Positions 53,710 through 61,122 of a DNA stretch of 64,000 nucleotides are shown here, piece by piece. Each line of letters starts with the position of its first letter. The first letter of the stretch is position 1. The stretch lies in assembly GCA_903864275.1 (NCBI GenBank), contig CAIPFE010000046.1, positions 62,001-126,000 on the forward strand, given 5' to 3'. This stretch comes from an uncultured Mucilaginibacter sp. GTDB taxonomy: Bacteria > Bacteroidota > Bacteroidia > Sphingobacteriales > Sphingobacteriaceae. A program made the translations under genes and the position numbers. Under the pieces are notes generated by a model. That model did not search any database. It worked only from the letters and a program-made list of their open reading frames with translations, and was not told where the DNA came from.

Positions 53710-53863
53710 AAAAAAGCGCTCCGTATCTCACCCCGGAACGCTTTGTTATTAATTTAAATAATTAAAAACCAACCCCGATAGCTATCGGGATCAACTAAAT
53801 CCAGATCAATACTTCACTATTGATCTTTTCTCATGATCTGTTACGATCTGTAAGCTCTTTATT
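53710..53863 (-). ncRNA. Candidate ncRNA element, copy B
   Basis: Read on the minus strand, AATAAAGAGCTT (53852-53863) overlaps the YceI stop. It is followed by a 9-bp hairpin AGATCAATA/TATTGATCT, the block GGATTTAGTTGATC, a palindrome CCCGATAGCTATCGGG (53774-53789) and the terminal hairpin GCGTTCCG - GGGTGAGATA - CGGAGCGC with six T. The shared blocks occur in the same order in copy A at 31068-31180. One stem base differs from A but a G-U pair keeps the stem. Confidence 0.55.
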
Positions 53864-54428
53864 CCTGCTCAAACTCACCATTCACCTTTAGCGTTATTTC
53901 GTTGCCTATCATTGCCGCAGGGTCGGATCCTACGCCAAAATCAGTCCGGTTTATTTTACCCGTAACTTTAAACTCAGCAACAGGTTTTTTTGTCGCTGTG
54001 CTTTTTCCCTTGCTGCTTAGCGTCAGATCCAGTTTTAAAGGTTTAGTAACGCCGTGAAGCGTCAAATTGCCCAAAACCTTAAAAGTTTTATCATCAACTT
54101 TATTGACCGAAGTACTTTTAAAAGTGATTTGCGGGAACTTTGTAACATCAAAAAAATGGGCGCTCCTCAAGTCTTTATCGCGTGCATCATTATCGGTGCT
54201 GACGGATGCGGTTTCAATGCTCACTTCAAAAACCGCATCGGTAAAATCTTCGTTTGATGAAATAATACTTGCATCAAATTTTTTAAAGTAGCCATCGACA
54301 GTTGATAGCATCAGGTGTTTTACTGCGAACCCCACCTTCGCATGTGCTTTGTCAACCCTCCATTTTGACTGGGCCGTTAAGCCGCTGCTTATTAATAAAG
54401 CAGCGACCAATAAATTTAATTTTTTCAT
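53859..54428 (-). CDS. YceI-family periplasmic protein
   Basis: The 189-residue protein has a signal peptide (MKKLNLLVAALLISSGLTAQ) and a YceI lipocalin-like fold: WRVDKAHAKVGFAVKHLM at about 23-40, DFTDAVFEVSIETASVSTDN and HFFDVTKFPQITFKSTSV at about 91-108. YceI proteins bind isoprenoid-type lipids. It is monocistronic; its 3' end runs into ncRNA element B. The role here is unknown. Confidence 0.9.
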   Translation of the reverse strand: MKKLNLLVAALLISSGLTAQSKWRVDKAHAKVGFAVKHLMLSTVDGYFKKFDASIISSNEDFTDAVFEVSIETASVSTDNDARDKDLRSAHFFDVTKFPQITFKSTSVNKVDDKTFKVLGNLTLHGVTKPLKLDLTLSSKGKSTATKKPVAEFKVTGKINRTDFGVGSDPAAMIGNEITLKVNGEFEQE

Positions 54429-54543
54429 GTTTTTCCAATTAGATGATATTGGTAATACTGCGATCTTTAACTAAAGGTTGTGTTGAAGAGGGTGATTAAG
54501 TAAACACAACAGCCATTAAAAAATCAACAGATACTCTAATTAT

Positions 54544-57405
54544 CTAATTAGGAAACGGGCCACCGCCAGGAGGGGGACCGCCGGGGCCACCACCCGGAGG
54601 AGGGCCAAAGCCACGTCCCATACCGGGACCATCAGGCCTTTTGCCCGACATTTTCTGGAAGCGATAAGTAAAGCTTAGCAGGTAATAACGGCCCAGCCGG
54701 TTGGCGTTTGTTTGTGTAATATAACTCCCGTTTTGTGTGCTGGTAAAACCGGTATTCTGGTTAAATACGTCGAGCACTGAGAAACGAAGTGTTGCCATAT
54801 TGCCCTTTAAAAACCTGCGCTCCACGTATGTATTAAATACATTCGGGTTTTTAGCTCCCTGGTACCCATAATAGAGTGTTTTAGTATAATCATAGCTATA
54901 GGTCCAATCTTTCCAAACATAATTTTTACCATTTACCCCAAGTACCCATGACCTGAAATTATCCTGTATGCCAGGTTGGTTTATTGAATTTTGCGACGAG
55001 TTAACGCTGTAAGTTGTACTTAACTGGGCATCAATAATATCAGTTATATCAACCCTGAAACGCACGCCCTGGGATAATACAAGGGTTTTAGCGATATTTT
55101 TTTCAGTGGTCATGTCGAAGGTAGTCGGGTCGACGTTGGTAATATAAGATATGTTGTTGTTGTACGATAAATTGCCGATGAAGAACAGGTTATATTTCCG
55201 TTTTTCCCATGGTTTGGCGAATACATAAAACGCTGATGCTGAATAGTACCCCGCCGTATTCAGGTAATCTGTTGCTATAGTACCTGCCAGTTTGCTGTCA
55301 GGGGTGTAAGTGGTAGGATAAGTTATGGTGTTGGCTACAATTTTATTATCTGTTTGCACAAATGAAAGGTTGCCAAAGAACACATTCCCCGATTCAAAAT
55401 TGAACTTATTATATCTTAATGAAAAGGTATTGTTATACTCCGGTTTCAGGTCGGGGTTACCGGTAACTGGATATAATGCGCTCGAAAAATCCGTCACGGG
55501 CTGCAATTCCGAGTAAGTTGGCATATTACTGCTGCCGCTATAGTTTGCGCTTAATGATTGCGTGCGCGAAAAATTGTAAATAAAATGCGCGTTTGGCGAA
55601 AAGTTAAATGAACTAATACTTGTTGAACCACTATTTGGCGAACTACCTTCTAATAACGAAGGCTGGGCAGTTACACCTAATACGTAATTGTATTTCTTTT
55701 CAACGAAGCGATAGTTTAAGCCAAACCGGTTGGTTATAAAAGTAAAATTATAGTTATTGCTTAACAGGGCATATTGGTTTATTTCACCATTATCGGCCAG
55801 TGTATCAGTTTCCTTATCGGCGGTTGTATAGGAATGTTTGTAATTATAATTGATCTCGATATAAGAGCGTTTGGCTATTGGCTCAATATATGAAAAATAG
55901 GCCCCTAAAGTATCTGTGCGGCTGTCGGTATTGATAAATTGATCCAAAGGCGCGTTAGGGATGCCCTTTATATACTGGTAAACCGGGTTTTGATATTGAT
56001 TACTTACGGATGAACCTACGCCAACATTCACGCTGAAATTACGGCCATGACCATTAAACCGGTGGTTATAAAGCACATTTATTCCGTAATTAGGCGCTGA
56101 TGAACGAACAATCGAATTAAAGTTATAATCAGATAAAGTTGTAGTGTCACTCATCAGTGAGTTGGACCCGCCCTGCGTTGTATGAACACCGGCAAAAGAA
56201 TACGACGGGCTGATCTTTAAATAATTTATTGTATCAGGCCTGTATTCCATATTAAATGTAAAACGATGATTTACTTTATTATCGGTTTGGTTACTGACTT
56301 GCGTATTAATGCTTGGGTTTACCAGCGAGATATTATTTTGAATGGTTGAGCTAATGGTGTTAATTGTGTTATCAGAAACACTATAACTACCATATACAGT
56401 AATCTTTTTCCCCCAGGAATCGCGGTAATTTAAACCTACAGAACGTGCAGTCGTAATACCATTTTGGACGTTATTGCCTCCCGGAGGGCCACCGCCGCCC
56501 CTGCCGCCACCGCCACCGCCGCCAGGGCCGCCAAAATTAAAAAGGTTGGTATTGGTATTATTAAGGTTGGCCAAAACAGCTATTTGCCGGTTACCCTCAA
56601 AGTTAAACAAATTGAATTGTGCCAGGTACCGGTTCTGGTCTTTGGTTCCGTCAATTTTTGGTATGGCGTCCATGCCATCGCCGGCGCTGGCCTGGCCAAA
56701 ATAGCCATGGTTCCTGCTCGGCTTTATATTGATATTTAAGATAGTTTCGGGTTCGCCGGTTTTTATACCTGTCAGGTTTGCCTGGTCGCCGTAATCATTT
56801 ACCATTTGTAAACTTTGAACGGCATCGGCCGGTAAGTTTTGTGTTGCCGTTTTTAAATCACCGCCAAAAAAGTCTTTTCCGTTCACCCGTACTTTGGTTA
56901 CGCTTTTTCCCTGGAAGGTTACATTCCCCTGGGCGTCTACATCAGCTCCGGGGATCTTCTTTATCATATCTTCAACGGGTGCTCCATCCCTCACAGGATA
57001 AGCGGCAGCGTTAAATTCAACCGTATCTTCTTTGATTTTAATTGGTAAAACGTCGGAAATAACAACCGTATTTAACATGGTAGTTGAGGGCTTTAAAATG
57101 ATTGGCCTCAAAAAAACCGGGTTATTTGTACTGTCCAAAGCAAAATGGCGTTTTACAGGCGCAAAGCCAATAGATTGTATCACCAAACTAAACTGTTTAA
57201 CTTTTACCCCAGGAAACAGAAACGCACCTTTTGAATCAGTAATAGTAGTACTGCTGTCTTTTCCCGTTAAAATTTTAACAGTTGAACCAGGCAGCGTTTG
57301 TTTGGTTGAATCCACAACCGTGCCGTGCACATCCCTGCCGGTTTGCGCGTAACTTCTCACACTTATTAAGAGGATAAAAGCCGAAAGAAAGTATAGAAAT
57401 TTCAT
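54544..57405 (-). CDS. TonB-receptor-like outer-membrane beta-barrel with Gly/Pro-rich parts
   Basis: The 953-residue protein has a signal peptide, a carboxypeptidase-regulatory-like Ig domain (about 22-105) and a plug (about 110-225, ITKVRV-type VTKVRVNGKDFFGG). A large barrel ends near residue 930 with an extra tail of PPGGG repeats. A poly-Gly loop lies about 295-312 (GGPGGGGGGGRGGGG). It resembles the outer membrane beta-barrel family common in Bacteroidota. No SusD partner is adjacent. It may import a ligand or carry protein export. The unusual tail follows the last barrel strand YRFQKM. Confidence 0.85.
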   Translation of the reverse strand: MKFLYFLSAFILLISVRSYAQTGRDVHGTVVDSTKQTLPGSTVKILTGKDSSTTITDSKGAFLFPGVKVKQFSLVIQSIGFAPVKRHFALDSTNNPVFLRPIILKPSTTMLNTVVISDVLPIKIKEDTVEFNAAAYPVRDGAPVEDMIKKIPGADVDAQGNVTFQGKSVTKVRVNGKDFFGGDLKTATQNLPADAVQSLQMVNDYGDQANLTGIKTGEPETILNINIKPSRNHGYFGQASAGDGMDAIPKIDGTKDQNRYLAQFNLFNFEGNRQIAVLANLNNTNTNLFNFGGPGGGGGGGRGGGGPPGGNNVQNGITTARSVGLNYRDSWGKKITVYGSYSVSDNTINTISSTIQNNISLVNPSINTQVSNQTDNKVNHRFTFNMEYRPDTINYLKISPSYSFAGVHTTQGGSNSLMSDTTTLSDYNFNSIVRSSAPNYGINVLYNHRFNGHGRNFSVNVGVGSSVSNQYQNPVYQYIKGIPNAPLDQFINTDSRTDTLGAYFSYIEPIAKRSYIEINYNYKHSYTTADKETDTLADNGEINQYALLSNNYNFTFITNRFGLNYRFVEKKYNYVLGVTAQPSLLEGSSPNSGSTSISSFNFSPNAHFIYNFSRTQSLSANYSGSSNMPTYSELQPVTDFSSALYPVTGNPDLKPEYNNTFSLRYNKFNFESGNVFFGNLSFVQTDNKIVANTITYPTTYTPDSKLAGTIATDYLNTAGYYSASAFYVFAKPWEKRKYNLFFIGNLSYNNNISYITNVDPTTFDMTTEKNIAKTLVLSQGVRFRVDITDIIDAQLSTTYSVNSSQNSINQPGIQDNFRSWVLGVNGKNYVWKDWTYSYDYTKTLYYGYQGAKNPNVFNTYVERRFLKGNMATLRFSVLDVFNQNTGFTSTQNGSYITQTNANRLGRYYLLSFTYRFQKMSGKRPDGPGMGRGFGPPPGGGPGGPPPGGGPFPN

Positions 57406-57690
57406 TTTGATTTTTGTTTTAGACAGTACAAATCAATAGCAAAGATTTTCAACAAAAAAAAGGAATAGACAGAGGGCCCAAAAATGTAGATTAAAGCTTC
57501 GTTTTACCCTATAAAAGCGCCTTCTTAACACCTATACTTAAAACAGTGGTTTTTAAGGATAAAAATTACCTGTCTGTCGGTAAGTTTTGCCTTCTGATAG
57601 ATTTTGATTGGCTTTGTGCTGAATACATTTGTAATATTGCTGTTATAAACGACGCGTTATTTAAACAACTGACAGTAAAATATTTATGAA

Positions 57691-58770
57691 ATGATCGTTA
57701 CAAAATCAAAAAGTAAACTGGTAACCGTAATTATCCATATAGCAATATGGGCGGTATTTGGTACTATTTATTTTTTTCAGCCACTAACGTGGAATATATC
57801 CTTGCCTTTTCAATTATGGATAAAACAAGGTATTACGTTAGGCCTGGTGATTGGGGCATATTATGTGAATTCATTTATACTGGTCCCAAAATTTCTACTA
57901 AGTAACCGTAACAGTATTTACATCCTTGCCCTCGTCATCGTCGCGGCAATTATTGTCTTATTGAATAGTTATATCGACCGTTGGCTTAACTTGCCGCAAT
58001 TGATGGACGCGGCTTTTCATAAAATGCCGCGGCATAGGGGAGGAAGGGGTCATGCGTGGGACATTCCGATGATAGCAGCATTAACTGCTACAGTAGCTTT
58101 GGTATTGGGAATTGGAACCAGTATTACCACCGTTCAAAAATGGCAAAACGATAAGCAGTTGCACCAGGAAATGGAGCAGGATAAGATAAGTTCTGAATTA
58201 TCATTTCTGAAGGCGCAGATAAACCCCCATTTCTTTTTTAATACCCTTAATAATATTTATGCCCTTACACATATAAATGCCGAAACATCGCGGAAAGCTA
58301 TTCACCAGCTATCAAGAATGATGCGCTATGTATTATATGATACGCAAAACAGTACCACTTTGCTAAGCCAGGAAATTGCATTTGTAAAAGATTATATCAG
58401 TTTGATGCAGCTGCGTTTAACGGAGGTGGTTAAAATTGATTTTTCATCGCCGGCCGCACTCAATGATATAGCCATACCGCCGATGCTATTTTTACCATTT
58501 GTTGAAAATGCTTTTAAGCACGGGGTAAGTGCCACGCAGCCCAGCAATATTAATATTGCGGTAGAGCAGCAAGGTACGGTGCTCGAATTAAAGGTAGTCA
58601 ATACAATAATTAAAGAACAAAGTAATAACTTAGAGGCAGGCAGCGGGATAGGGCTTAATAATACGCGGCGCAGGCTCGACCTGCTATACCCGGGTAAGTA
58701 TACTTTGCTGATCAATGAAAACATTGCCGAAAATATTTATTCAGTTCATTTAACACTCGACCTGTCATGA
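57691..58770 (+). CDS. LytS-like sensor histidine kinase
   Basis: The 359-residue protein has four membrane helices (about 11-29, 46-66, 76-92 and 127-145), a His_kinase domain with the phosphoacceptor His at about 180 in QINPHFFFNTLNNIYAL, and an HATPase with PPMLFLPFVENAFKHGV and GSGIGLNNTRRRL. A His/Arg-rich patch (HKMPRHRGGRGH, about 110-121) stands between helices three and four and might bind metal. It overlaps the response regulator gene by four bases. No periplasmic sensor domain is present. Confidence 0.92.
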   Translation: MIVTKSKSKLVTVIIHIAIWAVFGTIYFFQPLTWNISLPFQLWIKQGITLGLVIGAYYVNSFILVPKFLLSNRNSIYILALVIVAAIIVLLNSYIDRWLNLPQLMDAAFHKMPRHRGGRGHAWDIPMIAALTATVALVLGIGTSITTVQKWQNDKQLHQEMEQDKISSELSFLKAQINPHFFFNTLNNIYALTHINAETSRKAIHQLSRMMRYVLYDTQNSTTLLSQEIAFVKDYISLMQLRLTEVVKIDFSSPAALNDIAIPPMLFLPFVENAFKHGVSATQPSNINIAVEQQGTVLELKVVNTIIKEQSNNLEAGSGIGLNNTRRRLDLLYPGKYTLLINENIAENIYSVHLTLDLS

Positions 58771-59525
58771 TATTAAACGTTATAGCTGTTGACGATGAAC
58801 CTTTGGCGCTTGGCCTGGTATCGTCTTTTATTGAACAAACACCGTTTCTGAAACTCGTTGGACGTTTCTCGAGTGCCGTTGAAGCATTAAGGGCTATACA
58901 TTCCCAAAAGATAGATGTTGTTTTTTTGGATATACAAATGCCCGATCTGAATGGGATTGAACTGGCCCGTGTACTTGATAACAGTAAAACCAATAAACCG
59001 CGTATCATTTTTACCACAGCCTATAACCAGTTTGCGTTGGAAGGCTATCGCGTAGATGCGCTCGATTATCTGCTCAAACCTTTTAATTATGAAGAATTTT
59101 TGCATGCGGCAAATAAAGCCCTGGCTTATGGCGAATTGCTTGAGAAATCAAACACCCCTGCAACTGCTGCTGCTACCGCAACTGCTCCCGAGGAGCGAAT
59201 AGAGGACGAATACCTGTTTTTAAAAGTAGAGTACCAGTTAGTGCGGATAGCGTTAAGTGATATTCTTTATATTGAGGGGTTAAAAGACTATGTGAAGGTT
59301 TGGCTTAAAAGTGCCGAAAAGCCGATACTGTCACTCACCAGCCTTAAATCACTTGAAGAAAAACTGCCTTCAAAACGTTTTATGCGCGTACACCGCTCAT
59401 TTATTGTTTCGTTGGATAAAATAAATTCCATCACCCGCAACGCTTTACAAATAGGTAAGGTCAATATTACCGTAGGTGACCAATATAAAGAGGCTTTCAG
59501 CCAGTTTTTGAGTAAGTGGGTGTAG
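58767..59525 (+). CDS. LytTR-family response regulator
   Basis: The 252-residue protein has a receiver domain with the acidic pocket VDDEP and phospho-acceptor Asp 55 in VFLDIQMPDLNG. A low-complexity Ala/Thr linker (about 130-147) and a LytTR DNA-binding domain follow (about 150-250, ILYIEGLKDYVKVWL). The ATG overlaps the kinase stop (ATGA). The pair may control the barrel gene or the RND system nearby (inference from position). Confidence 0.93.
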   Translation: MILNVIAVDDEPLALGLVSSFIEQTPFLKLVGRFSSAVEALRAIHSQKIDVVFLDIQMPDLNGIELARVLDNSKTNKPRIIFTTAYNQFALEGYRVDALDYLLKPFNYEEFLHAANKALAYGELLEKSNTPATAAATATAPEERIEDEYLFLKVEYQLVRIALSDILYIEGLKDYVKVWLKSAEKPILSLTSLKSLEEKLPSKRFMRVHRSFIVSLDKINSITRNALQIGKVNITVGDQYKEAFSQFLSKWV

Positions 59526-59575
59526 TTTGGTCGAAATGGTTGTAAAGGTTGTAATAGTTATAGAGGTTGTATTTT
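59526..59575. repeat. GGTTGTAAAGGTTGTAATAG words
   Basis: Imperfect copies of GGTTGTAAAGG and GTTGTAATAGTTATAG follow the response regulator stop. Related words are between two phage genes at 6560-6695. Bases 59576-59777 hold nothing else that I can recognise. Confidence 0.5.
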
Positions 59576-59777
59576 CTAATTTCAATTGTTTAAGGGAAAA
59601 AGCAAAATATTTAAGATAAATCCGCATGGGTTGAAATAACTTGCCATCCCGGGAAATAAAAACAAGTTTCGCCACAATGTGTAAAAATTCAAACTAAAGC
59701 AAAGTTAACGGGTCGTAAAAACAGTAAGCTTTGCGGTGAATGATGTAGGTTGGCGTGTACTAATAAAATAATGCTGT

Positions 59778-59785
59778 TATCTTTG
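59778..59785 (+). promoter_or_regulatory. -7 promoter element TATCTTTG for the efflux genes
   Basis: TATCTTTG fits TAnnTTTG, with a possible -33 TTGG at 59750-59753 (24-bp spacer). It lies 37 bp before the adaptor ATG at 59822, which supports that start and argues against a longer frame. Confidence 0.45.
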
Positions 59786-59821
59786 CCCGCTCAGTTGATC
59801 AGGGTGACATATCACAATTTA

Positions 59822-61033
59822 ATGAACATTATCAAAACTATCCATAATGCCATTTACAGGTTCCCGGCATTCAACCCAAAACAAAAAATAGCTGCCATTG
59901 CAGTTCCGGTAATAATGCTGTTGTTTTCGTGCGGAAGCAAGGACCAAAAGAACAATGCCACGGGTTTCCAGGGAATTGGGACTTATAAAGTACTTACTTT
60001 GCAACCCAGATCGGCTACGCTAAATACGGATTATCCCGCAAGTATCCAGGGACTTCAAAATATTGAAATAAGGCCGAAAGTTGACGGCTTTATCGAAAAG
60101 ATATATGTTGACGAAGGCTCGATCGTAAAAAAAGGGCAACTGCTTTTTAAAATAAAGGCGCCGCAGTATGAACAGGAGGTACGAACTGCCGAAGCCGGGA
60201 TAAGAACTGCCGAAGCTGATGTAAACATGGCCACCTTGCAGGTTAACAAGGTTAAGCCGCTGGTGGAGAAAGACATCATCAGCCATTACGAACTGGAAAC
60301 AGCCCAATATACCCTTCAATCAAAACAAGCGGCATTGGCGCAGGCAAAAGCTTCATTGGTAAATGCCCAGGTTAATTTAAGCTATACCACCATTGAGAGC
60401 CCGGTGGACGGGGTAATTGGCTCGCTGCCTTATAAACTGGGATCCCTGGTAACGAGCGCTACCACTGATCCTTTAACTACTGTTTATAATACTGCAACAG
60501 TATATGCCTATTTCGCGATGAATGAAAAGCAGTTGCTTGGTTTTAGCCGGGATAGCAGCAATTCCTCATTTCGATCTAAATTAAGTAATATCCCGAAAGT
60601 CACCCTGGTGTTATCGGACGGCACATTTTACGAACATACTGGAAAAGTTGTAACGGTAAACGGGTTGATCAATACCACCACAGGTTCGGCTAATTTCAGG
60701 GCCGCGTTTATTAACCCGAGAGGGCTCCTGCGCAGCGGAAGCAGTGCCGCCGTACGTATACCAAATGTTATAAAATCGGCTATTATCGTTCCTCAAAACG
60801 TTACTTATGAATTACAAGACAAACGTTTTGTTTATGTTATTGACGATAAAAATAAAATTAAGAATGTTGCCATAACAGTTATGGACGGCACACCCGGCCA
60901 GTTTTACATTGTAACCGATGGTTTAAAAAGCGGAGATCGTATCATCGCCGAAGGGGCAAATAATTTAAAAGATGGTACCGCGATAAAGCCAAACGAAGTT
61001 AGCCCCGAATCGGTTTACAAGGGCCTCAATTAA
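59822..61033 (+). CDS. RND efflux membrane-fusion (adaptor) lipoprotein
   Basis: From the ATG at 59822 the protein has 403 residues. A rather long N-terminus (about 36 residues) precedes the lipobox LFSC, so it is a lipoprotein on the inner membrane. The adaptor has the barrel-sandwich halves IEIRPKVDGFIEKIYVDEGSIVKKG-type text (start VDGFIEKIYV at about 79) and YTTIESPVDGVIGS at about 187. Between them is a helical hairpin (about 110-175), then a beta-barrel and membrane-proximal part. It pairs with the RND pump downstream. It belongs to the HlyD/AcrA class. Confidence 0.92.
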   Translation: MNIIKTIHNAIYRFPAFNPKQKIAAIAVPVIMLLFSCGSKDQKNNATGFQGIGTYKVLTLQPRSATLNTDYPASIQGLQNIEIRPKVDGFIEKIYVDEGSIVKKGQLLFKIKAPQYEQEVRTAEAGIRTAEADVNMATLQVNKVKPLVEKDIISHYELETAQYTLQSKQAALAQAKASLVNAQVNLSYTTIESPVDGVIGSLPYKLGSLVTSATTDPLTTVYNTATVYAYFAMNEKQLLGFSRDSSNSSFRSKLSNIPKVTLVLSDGTFYEHTGKVVTVNGLINTTTGSANFRAAFINPRGLLRSGSSAAVRIPNVIKSAIIVPQNVTYELQDKRFVYVIDDKNKIKNVAITVMDGTPGQFYIVTDGLKSGDRIIAEGANNLKDGTAIKPNEVSPESVYKGLN

Positions 61034-61044
61034 ATCCGGAAAAT

Positions 61045-61114
61045 GTAGAGACACAATACTTTGTATCTCCATAACAAAAATTCTATCGAGCGACACAAAG
61101 TATGGCGTCTCTAC
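61045..61114. repeat. Inverted repeat GTAGAGAC - CTTTGT between adaptor and pump
   Basis: The left arm (61045-61070) reads GTAGAGACACAATACTTTGT; the right arm (61091-61114) is the near reverse complement ACAAAGTATGGCGTCTCTAC. It ends nine bases before the pump ATG, so a hairpin would sit at its ribosome entry. GTAGAGACGC repeats are common in Bacteroidota and Cyanobacteria. Confidence 0.75.
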
Positions 61115-61122
61115 AAAAAAAT

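Noticed and set aside
56464..56739. Plus-strand Pro/Ala-rich frames opposite the poly-Gly loop of the barrel gene
   Set aside because: They arise from GGC/GCC-rich codons of the Gly loop and have no other protein features.
59750..59821. Longer N-terminus for the RND adaptor
   Set aside because: It would begin at a non-ATG codon upstream of the promoter element at 59778 and would bury the lipoprotein signal.
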